Below the pieces are notes generated by a model. It had not been told where the DNA came from. It worked only from the letters and a program-made list of their open reading frames with translations, and made no database searches. From assembly GCA_934343915.1 (NCBI GenBank), contig CAKRIL010000035.1, positions 1-27,484 on the forward strand: a stretch of 27,484 bases of DNA. The letters are read 5' to 3'. The translations under genes were made by a program, and so were the position numbers. This DNA is from an uncultured Lachnospiraceae bacterium (lineage in GTDB: Bacteria > Bacillota > Clostridia > Lachnospirales > Lachnospiraceae). This document shows, in pieces, positions 1 through 7,767 of the stretch (positions within the stretch are counted from its first letter, which is position 1; every line of letters starts with the position of its first letter).

Positions 1-77
1 TCCGCAAGGTCAGAATAACAAAAAATGAAGTTGAGGAAGAAAAGGGTAATGACGGTAATTCACAGACTGACGAATAA
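1..77 (+). CDS. C-terminal tail of an upstream protein (partial)
   Basis: The window opens inside an open frame (first whole codon at 3) that reads about 24 residues, ending SQTDE before TAA at 75-77. The residues are charged and rich in Glu, Lys and Asn, typical of a disordered C-terminal tail. It would overlap the start of the M16 peptidase by 29 nt. In Bacillus and many clostridia pnp (polynucleotide phosphorylase) lies close upstream of the M16 gene, so a PNPase tail is possible, but nothing in these residues proves it. The other two forward frames stop at 16-18 and 26-28. Confidence 0.35.
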   Translation, partial: RKVRITKNEVEEEKGNDGNSQTDE

Positions 78-1326
78 TATTCCCGTAATTATAGAGAATC
101 TGCCGGGCGCGCGAAGCATAACCTTCGGTGTGTATGTCGGCAGCGGTTCACAGAATGAGACAGGTGAGAACAATGGTGTGGCACATGCCATAGAGCATAT
201 GCTTTTTAAAGGTACAGATAAGTATAATGCCGGGCAGCTTGCGGATATAATGACAGAGCTCGGCGGAGGGATAAATGCCTACACATCCAAGGAAAATACG
301 GTATTCTACGGAAAGGTGCTCCCGGAGGACTTTGAGAGAGCACTTTCCATTATGGCCGATATGCTGTTTAACTCGGTGTTCGATTCCAGAGAGTTCTCCA
401 AGGAGAAGGGAGTAATTATCGACGAGATAGATTCCTATGACGACTCGGCGGAGGATATGTGCCATGAGCTTTTGCAGAAGCGTGTGTGGAACAATAATCC
501 GCTCGGCTTTATAATATCGGGAAGCAAGAGCAATGTAAAAAAGCTCACAAGGCAGCAGCTCATTGATTTTAAGAACGCCAATTACACGGCGGACAATATA
601 CTCATATCCGTAGCAGGAAAGTGCGACGCGGACAGCATAATGTCGGTACTTGAGCCGCTGTTCTCGGCACTTCCCGCTGCGGGAAACAAGCTTGTGCCTG
701 AAAGACCAGATTTTAACAGATGCTTTATCACAAGGTACAAGGATATGGAACAGGTGCATCTAAACATCGCATTTGACAATGTGAGAAGCTCCGACGAGGA
801 CAGGTACGCGATGTACATGATTAACTCTATGCTCGGAGGCAACTTAAATTCCAGACTTTTTCAGAAGGTCAGGGAACAGAACGGACTCACATACAGCATA
901 TATTCGTACAATAGCATGTGCGACCTTGCGGGACTTTTCCATATTTATGCGTCGATGAGTGCGGCTCAGACCGAGAGGGTGTATGAGCTCATATTTGAGA
1001 TAATAGACGAGCTTAACGAGAAGGGAATAGATGAGGACGAGCTTGCAAGACTTAAAAAGCAGACAAAGATTGAGCTGGTGCTCGGAAGTGAGGCGGCGAG
1101 CAACACGGTGCTCAACAACGCCAAGACATTCCTCTCAACGGGCAGTGTGATATCGCTTGATGAGGCGGTGGAGCACTATGATGCGGTTACGCTAGAGCAG
1201 TTCAACAGATGTATAAGAACTTATCTGAGAAAGGATAAGTGCAGCGTATGTCTTGTCGGCAATGTCAAGGATGTTCCGATTTCGACGCTCAGGAAAAAAT
1301 GGGAAAAAGGGAATCGGCATGGATAA
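49..1326 (+). CDS. M16 family zinc metallopeptidase (insulinase/processing-peptidase-like)
   Basis: A 425-residue protein with the inverted zinc motif of M16 peptidases: H46-x-x-E49-H50, and the third ligand Glu126 in IIDEIDSYDD, at the family spacing of about 76 residues. The N-terminal half carries the active site. The C-terminal half (about 180-425) is the second M16 domain, with the usual GGNLNSRLFQKVREQNGLTY segment near 263-282. I chose ATG at 49 rather than 25 because GAGGA lies about 11 nt upstream and the protein then begins as family members do (MTVIHRLTNNIPVI). The family cleaves small peptides or misfolded fragments in the cytoplasm; the Bacillus counterpart is mlpA/ymxG. The exact substrate is unknown. 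The next gene overlaps its end by 8 nt. Confidence 0.93.
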   Translation: MTVIHRLTNNIPVIIENLPGARSITFGVYVGSGSQNETGENNGVAHAIEHMLFKGTDKYNAGQLADIMTELGGGINAYTSKENTVFYGKVLPEDFERALSIMADMLFNSVFDSREFSKEKGVIIDEIDSYDDSAEDMCHELLQKRVWNNNPLGFIISGSKSNVKKLTRQQLIDFKNANYTADNILISVAGKCDADSIMSVLEPLFSALPAAGNKLVPERPDFNRCFITRYKDMEQVHLNIAFDNVRSSDEDRYAMYMINSMLGGNLNSRLFQKVREQNGLTYSIYSYNSMCDLAGLFHIYASMSAAQTERVYELIFEIIDELNEKGIDEDELARLKKQTKIELVLGSEAASNTVLNNAKTFLSTGSVISLDEAVEHYDAVTLEQFNRCIRTYLRKDKCSVCLVGNVKDVPISTLRKKWEKGNRHG

Positions 1327-1789
1327 ATCAGAGCGTAAAATGACAAAGATTGCAAGGGAGGTCAGCAAGTTCACGGTGCAGACCATGAAGGAGGACGGCA
1401 TAGGGACGGCTGAGTTCGATTTCATACATCTTGTGAGGCACAACCCGGGGATAACGCAGGCGCAGGTGCGCGAGCAGCTAAAGCTTGACAAGGGGGCAAC
1501 CGCGAGAAGAACGGCAAGCCTTGAAAATAAGGGGTATCTTATAAGAAAGGTAAATCCCGAGGACAAGAGAAGCTCGAACCTGTATGCGACGGAGAAGGCG
1601 GAGAGCCTCAAAAACTCCAAGGCATATCTTGAGGGTATATATTATGAGTGGCTTCTTTGTCAGCTTTCAGAGGAGGAGTGCGAGGCGTTCGTAAAGACGC
1701 TCGACAAGCTCTATGTGCTCAGCAAGACGGAGAGCAGAGCGGGATTTCCGAATCTGAAGAAAAAAGTCGAAGCCGGGGAAAATGTTTAG
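1319..1789 (+). CDS. MarR-family winged-helix transcriptional regulator
   Basis: A 156-residue protein with a MarR layout: an N-terminal helix (VSKFTVQTMKEDGIG), a helix-turn-helix around residues 45-75 (PGITQAQVREQLKLDKGATARRTASLE written as two helices), a wing with LIRKVNPEDKRSSNLYAT (the D-x-R-S wing signature of MarR proteins), and a C-terminal dimerisation helix. ATG at 1319 overlaps the M16 gene by 8 nt and follows AAAGGGA, so translation is probably coupled; a longer reading from 1253 lies inside the M16 gene and is unlikely. Ligand and targets are unknown. The DUF368 gene 112 nt downstream is the obvious candidate target, by position only. Confidence 0.88.
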   Translation: MDKSERKMTKIAREVSKFTVQTMKEDGIGTAEFDFIHLVRHNPGITQAQVREQLKLDKGATARRTASLENKGYLIRKVNPEDKRSSNLYATEKAESLKNSKAYLEGIYYEWLLCQLSEEECEAFVKTLDKLYVLSKTESRAGFPNLKKKVEAGENV

Positions 1790-1842
1790 GTATAATATAT
1801 AGCTTGTCACAATCTTTTATCATAAAAAATATTCTCACTAAA

Positions 1843-1864
1843 TATAATAGTAACGTGGAACACG
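1843..1864 (+). promoter_or_regulatory. -10-like TATAAT and short dyad upstream of the DUF368 gene
   Basis: TATAAT lies at 1843-1848 in the 112-nt gap between the MarR and DUF368 genes, followed by the short dyad CGTG-GAA-CACG at 1854-1864, which would sit at the transcription start. No convincing -35 is present at 16-18 nt; TTGTCA at 1804-1809 is 33 nt away. The promoter could be weak or activator-dependent, or spurious in AT-rich DNA. A MarR operator here is inference. Confidence 0.3.
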
Positions 1865-1901
1865 GAATGTTGTATGTAAATGTATAAAATAGGAGAATAT
1901 T

Positions 1902-2783
1902 ATGGGAATTATATGGACTGCCATACAGGGCTTCTGCATGGCGATGGCGGATGCGGTGCCGGGCGTGTCTGGCGGTACAATAGCGTTCGTTATGGGCTTT
2001 TATGACAGATTTATTGAGTCACTCGACAATATTATTTCGGGCAGCAGTGAGCAGAAAAAGAGCGCACTGATATTTCTTTTGAAGCTTGGTGCAGGCTGGG
2101 TGGTCGGATTTATCTGCACCGTGCTTGCACTTGGCAGGATATTTGACAGCCATATATATGAGCTGTGCTCGCTCTTTTTGGGACTGTCATTGTTCGCGGT
2201 TCCGATAATAATACATGACGAGTGGGAGACAATCAAGGGAAAGTATATACACATTCTGTCTGCGCTTCTCGGTATAGCGGTTGTGGCTGTTATAACATAC
2301 ATGAATCAGAGCCTTTCGAGGGGAAGCATGGACATATCGGCACTGAGCCTTGTAAAGGGCATCTATGTGTTCATTGTCGCCGCCATTGCAATATCAGCCA
2401 TGGTGCTTCCGGGAATCTCGGGCTCAACGATTCTTCTCATATTCGGGCTGTATGTGCCGATAATGAGTGCAATCAGAGGTTTTTTACATCTGGAATTTAA
2501 GTATATTCCGATACTTATAATATTCGGACTCGGAATACTCACGGGAATATTCACGAGCGTGAAGCTTCTCAGGACAGGTCTTGAAAAGTTCCGTCCGCAG
2601 ATGGTCTTTTTAATCCTCGGTCTCGTCATAGGCTCGATGTATGCCATCGTGATAGGACCAGCGACACTTGAAGCACCGCAGCCGGTCATGACCTTTGCGA
2701 CATTTAAGGCAGGATATTTTATACTCGGAGGAGCAATACTTATAGGACTCCAGTTATTAAAAAGGGCGATGGAGAAAAAATAA
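1902..2783 (+). CDS. DUF368 membrane protein, probable undecaprenyl-phosphate transporter (PopT-type)
   Basis: A 293-residue multi-pass membrane protein with the two family repeats: ADAVPGVSGGTIAFVMG (about 17-33) and MVLPGISGSTILLIFGLY (about 167-184). These two PGxSGxT motifs mark an internal duplication. ATG at 1902 follows AGGAG with good spacing. DUF368 proteins (PopT) were recently implicated in returning undecaprenyl phosphate across the membrane for reuse in wall synthesis; this role is taken from the family, not shown here. The nearby UppP-family gene fits the same lipid-carrier recycling theme. A MarR-type gene precedes it and a long palindromic non-coding region follows. Confidence 0.9.
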   Translation: MGIIWTAIQGFCMAMADAVPGVSGGTIAFVMGFYDRFIESLDNIISGSSEQKKSALIFLLKLGAGWVVGFICTVLALGRIFDSHIYELCSLFLGLSLFAVPIIIHDEWETIKGKYIHILSALLGIAVVAVITYMNQSLSRGSMDISALSLVKGIYVFIVAAIAISAMVLPGISGSTILLIFGLYVPIMSAIRGFLHLEFKYIPILIIFGLGILTGIFTSVKLLRTGLEKFRPQMVFLILGLVIGSMYAIVIGPATLEAPQPVMTFATFKAGYFILGGAILIGLQLLKRAMEKK

Positions 2784-2883
2784 TATAATTAAATTGTTTC
2801 TTAAAACTGTATTAATAAGGCATTGTATAACCTGAGCACCGAGCGCGGGGTATATGATGCTTTTTTAATGTAGATTTCACAAC

Positions 2884-3127
2884 CTTAATATGTATATCAA
2901 TGTATATTTAGGCATATCACGACTTTTGGGAGAAGCTTAGTTGTTCTTAAGACTTTGTTTATCATACAGCCACAGACGGCATGGATGCCGGATGAGTTGC
3001 AAACAGCCATGGAGGGCTGATTTTGCAACGGTGGCGGAAATAGAAATAATTTTTTCAGAGTCATTAGAACAACTTGCTTCGTACAACGGAGCTGATATGC
3101 CTAAATATAACATGATATACACATAAG
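2884..3127. repeat. Long imperfect inverted repeat (244-nt palindrome)
   Basis: The outer arms 2884-2918 and 3094-3127 are inverted copies over about 34 nt with one mismatch and three single-base bulges, including a perfect 16-bp core (TATATTTAGGCATATC at 2903-2918 against 3094-3109). A second arm block pairs 2932-2947 with 3066-3080 (GAAGC and AGTTGTTCT kept), and weaker pairing continues to 2954/3059. The middle (2955-3058) holds two more hairpins. It could be a MITE-like mobile remnant or a structured RNA; no target-site duplication or transposase is visible. Confidence 0.8.
2977..3029. repeat. Two hairpins in the centre of the long palindrome
   Basis: CGGCAT-GG-ATGCCG at 2977-2990 is a near-perfect palindrome. 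GTTGCAAA followed by CAGCC (2996-3008) pairs with GGCTG and TTTGCAAC (3015-3029) around a 6-nt loop and a 2-nt bulge, giving a 13-bp stem. Neither is followed by a U-tract, so a simple terminator is unlikely. With the outer arms they would form a branched structure if transcribed. Confidence 0.7.
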
Positions 3128-3160
3128 AATCAGAGCAGCATGTTTTGACACCTGAATCTT
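3125..3160. repeat. Short inverted repeat AAGAATCAG...CTGAATCTT
   Basis: Nine-base arms (3125-3133 and 3152-3160) with one mismatch flank an 18-nt loop that contains TTGACA. It begins where the right arm of the long palindrome ends. There is no run of T after it, so a terminator role is not supported. Confidence 0.45.
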
Positions 3161-3173
3161 ATTACACCGCGTG

Positions 3174-3204
3174 TTTACATTTTTTTACCGAAAATGCGGA
3201 TAAT
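3174..3204 (+). promoter_or_regulatory. Possible sigma-A promoter for the ClpP-fold protease gene
   Basis: TTTACA (3174-3179) and GATAAT (3199-3204) are each one base from consensus and separated by 19 nt. The -10 lies inside a small dyad, CGGA-taatatg-TCCG. Transcription would start near 3211, about 48 nt before the ATG. The spacer is at the upper limit, so confidence is modest. Confidence 0.4.
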
Positions 3205-3258
3205 ATGTCCGTATGAAAAAATGCAGAAAAATTGAAATCTGCGGAAAGTGAGGAAGGT

Positions 3259-3942
3259 ATGGCGGACAATAAGAAAGAATCACAGAACGAGAAGGACAGG
3301 GAGGAGATTGAAGCCTTCGGGCAGCTTTCACTCTCTGACAGCGATGACGAGAGCATAAAGCTCATAACGATAATCGGTGAGATAGAAGGACATGAGGTGC
3401 TGTCTAATAACTGTAAGACGACGAAATACGAACACCTCATTCCGATATTTGCAAGGATTTCCGACAGTAAAAAAATAAAGGGTACGCTTGTTATAATAAA
3501 TACAATAGGCGGTGATGTGTCGGCGGGACTGGCTCTTGCCGAGATGATTGCGTCACTCGGCAAGCCGACGGTTACACTTGTCATAGGCGACAGCCACTCA
3601 ATCGGAGTGCCGCTCGCGGTTGCGTCGGACTATTCATTCATCGTGCCGACGGGAACAATGCTCATTCATCCAGTGAGGATGAGCGGAACCGTAATAGGGG
3701 CACCTCAGACCTACGATTATTTTAAGATGATACAGGACAGAATCGTGAACTTTATCGAGGAGCACAGCAGAATCGAGAAGGGCGCAATAGAAAAAATGAT
3801 GATGAACACAAGCATGCTCTCGAAGGACTTGGGAACTGTTCTGGTGGGAGAACAGGCGGTTCACGCGGGACTTATCGATGAAGTGGGCGGACTTGAGGAT
3901 GCACTTAAGAAAATAAAGAATCTTACTAATAGTTTGATTTGA
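3259..3942 (+). CDS. tepA: ClpP-fold serine protease of the TepA/YmfB type
   Basis: A 227-residue protein with a crotonase/ClpP fold: INTIGGDVSAGLALAEMI (oxyanion region), nucleophile Ser114 in GDSHSIGVPLAV, and His137 in LIHPVR. The first 25 residues are acidic, charged and probably disordered. ATG at 3259 follows GTGAGGAAGG; an upstream TTG at 3232 would add nine residues but lacks a clear Shine-Dalgarno. Bacillus TepA (ymfB) lies just upstream of spoIIIE, and here ftsK/spoIIIE follows after one intervening gene, supporting orthology. TepA was named for an effect on protein export; its substrates are uncertain. The stop codon overlaps the -35 of the next promoter. Confidence 0.87.
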   Translation: MADNKKESQNEKDREEIEAFGQLSLSDSDDESIKLITIIGEIEGHEVLSNNCKTTKYEHLIPIFARISDSKKIKGTLVIINTIGGDVSAGLALAEMIASLGKPTVTLVIGDSHSIGVPLAVASDYSFIVPTGTMLIHPVRMSGTVIGAPQTYDYFKMIQDRIVNFIEEHSRIEKGAIEKMMMNTSMLSKDLGTVLVGEQAVHAGLIDEVGGLEDALKKIKNLTNSLI

Positions 3943-3967
3943 CCTCATTGTAAAAAAATGCTATAAT
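3939..3967 (+). promoter_or_regulatory. Strong extended -10 promoter for the uppP-like gene
   Basis: TTGACC (3939-3944), a 17-nt spacer and TATAAT (3962-3967), with TG one base upstream of the -10 (TGCTATAAT), make a near-consensus sigma-A promoter. The -35 overlaps the TGA stop of the ClpP-fold gene (3940-3942). The start point would be near 3974, leaving a leader of about 28 nt with GGAGGGG before the TTG start. Confidence 0.75.
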
Positions 3968-4001
3968 TCAATTAATTGTGTAAATATGTGGAGGGGATAA
4001 T

Positions 4002-4790
4002 TTGGAAGCACTTAAGATAATTATCAGCGGAATAATAGACGGCATCACGGGATTCCTTCCCGTGAGCAGCTCAGGGCATCTTCTTATGCTTAAGAATGTG
4101 TTCGGCTTCGGTGTGGGAAACAGCGTGCTTTTTGACCTGTTTTTGAAGCTCGCTACCATAGCAGTGATAGTCTTTGCATTCAGGAAGGACATAATCAAGC
4201 TCATCCGGTTCGAGAACAGAGCGTACAGAAAGCTTGCACTTTTGATACTGACAGCCACGGTGTCCACGGGAATAGTGGGCGTGGCTTGCCGAAGCTTTGC
4301 CTCTTACGCGTCGGGGACGGTGGTGTTCCCGGGAATATTCCTTGTGGCAACGGGAGTTATGCTGTTTTTGACGGACGGAATAAAGAACGGTGAAATGAAG
4401 ATAGGGGATGTCGGCTTTTTTGAGGCGTTCGTCGTGGGAGCGGTTCAGGGACTTGCGGCACTTCCGGGGCTGTCGCGCTGCGGAATGGTGATTACGGTAT
4501 GTCTGCTGTTCGGCTTCAACAAAAAGCTCACATGGAGATTCACGTTTCTTGCTGCGGTTCCCGCGCTTATCGGCTCGGTGGTGCTCGACATAGTCGACCT
4601 TATAAGGTTCGGCGCATCGGATGCGGGGAACACGGGCTGGTATATACTTGCAATGGTTTTTGCCATGATTACGGGCTATATCGGACTTATCCTTCTCAAC
4701 AGGATACTGAGAAGGGGGAGATTCAGGATTCTCTCCATCTACTGCCTCGCACTCGGAGGCTTCATGCTTGCGTCGATGATTGTAATGTAA
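4002..4790 (+). CDS. UppP/BacA-family undecaprenyl-diphosphatase homologue with altered active-site motif
   Basis: A 262-residue multi-pass membrane protein. Family motifs are GFLPVSSSGHLLML (17-30, with His26) and ALPGLSRCGMVIT (153-165, with Arg159). UppP enzymes remove the terminal phosphate of undecaprenyl diphosphate on the outer membrane face, and their first motif normally reads ExxxE just before FLP(V/I)SS. Here those positions are Asp13 and Gly17, and PGxSRSG has become PGLSRCG. Activity may therefore be altered or lost. The start is TTG at 4002, fixed by GGAGGGG five nt upstream; no ATG nearby fits. It has its own strong promoter and precedes ftsK. Family membership is secure; phosphatase function is not. 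Confidence 0.85.
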   Translation: MEALKIIISGIIDGITGFLPVSSSGHLLMLKNVFGFGVGNSVLFDLFLKLATIAVIVFAFRKDIIKLIRFENRAYRKLALLILTATVSTGIVGVACRSFASYASGTVVFPGIFLVATGVMLFLTDGIKNGEMKIGDVGFFEAFVVGAVQGLAALPGLSRCGMVITVCLLFGFNKKLTWRFTFLAAVPALIGSVVLDIVDLIRFGASDAGNTGWYILAMVFAMITGYIGLILLNRILRRGRFRILSIYCLALGGFMLASMIVM

Positions 4791-4865
4791 ACGCGGCGGA
4801 GTTGAATTTTGATTTACGAATATAACATTTTTTGATAGAGATTTTTTAGAAGTGAGGTAATAGTA

Positions 4866-7754
4866 ATGGCTGCAAGCAGGCAAGCATCACCTGAAAGAAA
4901 AAAGACAACACAGTCGACACGAACAACGACTGCCAAGTCCACTGCGACAAAGAGCAGAAAGACGGCTGCTTCAGGTTCAAGGTCAAGAAAAAAGAAAAAG
5001 AAGATTAACAGTGCGGCATTCAATGAGGCCGCTTTGTTTATTGCATTGGCGGTAGCACTCATTCTGTTCATAAGCAATTTCGGGCTCGCGGGAAAGTTCG
5101 GCACGTTTTTTGAGGCACTTCAGTTCGGCACGTTCGGTGTGCTCGCGTACATATTCCCGTTGGAACTGGTGCTCGGCACATACCTTATGATGCGCAAGGG
5201 CAAAAAGAGCGGAGTTGCAAGGGTTAAGTTCATAACGGCTTTTATCGGCTCATTTTTCGTGTGCTCATTCATCGAAATGATTAACGGTGCCTACAAGAGC
5301 ATGGAGAAGCTGTCGGGCTACTATAATTTTGCCGTTCCCGTAAAGAAGGGCGGCGGAATCATAGGTGGTGCGATATGCAGCTTCCTGACACCTGCCGTCG
5401 GCAAGGTCGGAGCCTATATAATAATAGTAGTGTTTATCATAATTGCGATTCTCATTATCTCAGAGCGCTCAATACTTAAAGGGCTGTCAAGCGGAAGCAG
5501 GAAGGTCTTTAAGACTGCCAAGGATGACATATATGAGTACAAGGAGGAGACCGAGAAGAAGAGAGTTCAGAGGGAGGAAGCAAGGGAGCAGGAGATTACA
5601 AGGCACAGACGCTTTGACAAGAAGGTGAGCGGTGTCGATTTCTCAATAGAAATACCGAGGGAGCGAAGGGATGCCTCTGCGGAACAGAAGCTTCCGCAGG
5701 CTGAGAACATACGAAGAAGGAACAATGTCATAGCAGGGGCTCAGGTTGAAGAGGTATTCCAAAATGACAGATATTCCGAGAATATCATTGATATAACACC
5801 TGAGAATGCCGTCAATGAAAGTGTTGTCTCCACTAAGAAGCGCAGGAACGCGGCAGAAGTTAAGACCAATACATCAGAGGTCAAGGAAATCAAGCCTGAG
5901 ATTCATGCAGAAGACAGAAGCCATGATATGTATGAGAAACAGGACTACAATAATTATCATGAGGAACCGGCTCATGCTGATGATGCGGATGACTCATATG
6001 CAGCCTATGGCGAACATCTTCAGGAGCTTCCTGAGGACGACGGCATGGAGCAGTGGAGCAGACAGGCAGAGATTGATGCGGCGGGAAGAGCTGCACTTGA
6101 GGATATACAGAAGCAGCCGCGTGCCAAGGCTGATGCAGATGAGGTAAGACCTGCAAGGCATGAGACCGAAGCTGTAAGACCAAGTGAGCATGCAGGTAAG
6201 AATAAAGAGCCTGAGCGTACAATGGAGCAGGTTGACGCTGAGATTGATGCTGAGGTGCGCCAGTCTGAGGAGCTCAATGAGGAGATAGCCGAGGAGGTAT
6301 ATCAGTTCCCTCCTATTGAACTTCTTCACAGAGGACGTTCGGCTAATTCAACATCCGACAGAGAGCTTCACGATACAGCCATGAAGCTTCAGCAGACTCT
6401 TTCCAACTTCGGTGTAAGGGTTACGGTATCTGATGTAAGCTGCGGCCCGGCTGTCACAAGATATGAGATTCAGCCGGAGCAGGGAGTTAAGGTTAGCCGT
6501 ATTGTGTCGCTTGCGGACGATATCAAGCTTAACCTTGCAGCGGCGGACATCCGAATAGAAGCACCTATACCGGGGAAGGCGGCAGTGGGAATAGAGGTTC
6601 CAAATAAGGAGACACAGGGTGTCACCCTCAGGGAGCTTATCGAGAGCAGGCCTTTTGAGGAGAGCAAGTCTCCGATTGCGTTCGGTGTAGGAAAGGATAT
6701 CGCAGGACAGGTTGTTGTTGCCGATATTGCTAAGATGCCGCATGTACTCATAGCAGGTGCTACGGGTTCAGGTAAGTCGGTATGTATCAATACAATAATA
6801 ATGAGTATTCTTTACAGAGCCAAGCCGTCGGAGGTCAAGCTTATCATGATAGACCCTAAGGTGGTTGAGCTCAGTGTATATAACGGCATTCCACACCTTA
6901 TGATTCCGGTTGTGACGGATTCAAAGAAGGCGGCAGGAGCACTCAACTGGGCTGTTGCCGAGATGGATGACCGATACAAGAAGTTCGCACAGGCAGGTGT
7001 GCGTGACCTGAAGGGCTATAATGCCAAGGTTGAGCAGCTTAAGGATGTTGAAGCTGAGAATAAGCCGACGAAGCTTCCGCAGCTTGTAATCATCATAGAC
7101 GAGCTTGCTGACCTTATGATGATTGCCAAGAATGAGGTCGAGGATGCTATTGTACGACTTGCACAGCTTGCAAGAGCGGCAGGAATACACCTTGTAATTG
7201 CCACACAGAGACCTTCGGTAGATGTCATCACAGGTCTTATAAAGGCGAATGTGCCGTCAAGAATCGCATTCGCGGTATCATCAGGAGTGGATTCAAGAAC
7301 CATTCTTGATATGGTTGGTGCCGAGAAGCTTCTTGGCAAGGGTGATATGTTATTCTCACCGGCAGGATATCCGAAGCCGGCAAGAATACAGGGCGCATTC
7401 GTGTCGGATGACGAGGTGGGTGCTGTTGTAGAATTCCTGAAGGCTAACTGCGGTGAGGCAGGCGGCTATCACAATGATGTAGCCGAGAAGATTAACAATC
7501 CGGGTTTTGCCGAGAGTCAGGCATTTGGAAATGATTATGACGATTATTTTGCAGAGGCGGGACGCTATCTTATTGAGAAGGGAAAGGGTTCCGTAAGCAT
7601 ACTTCAGAGAGTATACCGCATAGGCTTTAACAGGGCTGCAAGAATAATGGATCAGCTTGAAGATGCGGGAGTCATGGGACCTGAGGAGGGAACCAAGCCG
7701 AGAAAGGTGCTTATGAGCATGGAAGAGTTTGAGGAGCTTCTTACAAAGCTCTAA
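4866..7754 (+). CDS. ftsK: FtsK/SpoIIIE family DNA translocase
   Basis: A 962-residue septal DNA pump. After a basic Lys/Arg/Ser/Thr-rich N-terminus (1-50) come four membrane segments (about 55-75, 84-108, 118-138, 177-199), a long charged linker (about 205-480) rich in Glu, Arg and Ala, the alpha/beta motor domain (about 490-890) with Walker A GATGSGKS near 630 and Walker B LVIIIDELADLMM near 739-751, and a C-terminal gamma winged-helix (about 893-962; GSVSILQRVYRIGFNRAARI) that reads orienting sequences on the chromosome. The length exceeds Bacillus SpoIIIE (about 790) because of the linker. GAGG lies eight nt before the ATG. In a spore-former this would be SpoIIIE; whether this organism sporulates cannot be told here. 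Confidence 0.95.
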   Translation: MAASRQASPERKKTTQSTRTTTAKSTATKSRKTAASGSRSRKKKKKINSAAFNEAALFIALAVALILFISNFGLAGKFGTFFEALQFGTFGVLAYIFPLELVLGTYLMMRKGKKSGVARVKFITAFIGSFFVCSFIEMINGAYKSMEKLSGYYNFAVPVKKGGGIIGGAICSFLTPAVGKVGAYIIIVVFIIIAILIISERSILKGLSSGSRKVFKTAKDDIYEYKEETEKKRVQREEAREQEITRHRRFDKKVSGVDFSIEIPRERRDASAEQKLPQAENIRRRNNVIAGAQVEEVFQNDRYSENIIDITPENAVNESVVSTKKRRNAAEVKTNTSEVKEIKPEIHAEDRSHDMYEKQDYNNYHEEPAHADDADDSYAAYGEHLQELPEDDGMEQWSRQAEIDAAGRAALEDIQKQPRAKADADEVRPARHETEAVRPSEHAGKNKEPERTMEQVDAEIDAEVRQSEELNEEIAEEVYQFPPIELLHRGRSANSTSDRELHDTAMKLQQTLSNFGVRVTVSDVSCGPAVTRYEIQPEQGVKVSRIVSLADDIKLNLAAADIRIEAPIPGKAAVGIEVPNKETQGVTLRELIESRPFEESKSPIAFGVGKDIAGQVVVADIAKMPHVLIAGATGSGKSVCINTIIMSILYRAKPSEVKLIMIDPKVVELSVYNGIPHLMIPVVTDSKKAAGALNWAVAEMDDRYKKFAQAGVRDLKGYNAKVEQLKDVEAENKPTKLPQLVIIIDELADLMMIAKNEVEDAIVRLAQLARAAGIHLVIATQRPSVDVITGLIKANVPSRIAFAVSSGVDSRTILDMVGAEKLLGKGDMLFSPAGYPKPARIQGAFVSDDEVGAVVEFLKANCGEAGGYHNDVAEKINNPGFAESQAFGNDYDDYFAEAGRYLIEKGKGSVSILQRVYRIGFNRAARIMDQLEDAGVMGPEEGTKPRKVLMSMEEFEELLTKL

Positions 7755-7767
7755 AAATAAAACACAT

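Larger units (their letters stand above)
2784..3258. other. 475-nt intergenic region without a supported gene
   Basis: This is the longest gene-free stretch. It is AT-rich and dominated by a long imperfect inverted repeat (2884-3127) with two smaller hairpins nested in its centre, then a further short hairpin (3125-3160) and a plausible promoter for the ClpP-fold gene (3174-3204). Short open frames of 61 codons occur on both strands (2941-3126 plus, 2937-3122 minus), but they are mirror images produced by the palindrome, begin with poor starts and resemble no family. Confidence 0.7.

Noticed and set aside
2937..3126. Two 61-codon open frames on opposite strands in the palindrome
   Set aside because: They mirror each other because of the inverted repeat, the plus-strand frame begins with TTG and has no Shine-Dalgarno, and neither resembles a protein family.
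3145..3173. TTGACA at 3145-3150 as a promoter for the ClpP-fold gene
   Set aside because: No acceptable -10 occurs 16-18 nt downstream, where the sequence is CGCGTG.
4071..4883. 270-codon minus-strand frame across uppP
   Set aside because: It lies antisense to a clear membrane-protein gene and its composition (His, Arg, Cys-rich) is that of a shadow frame.
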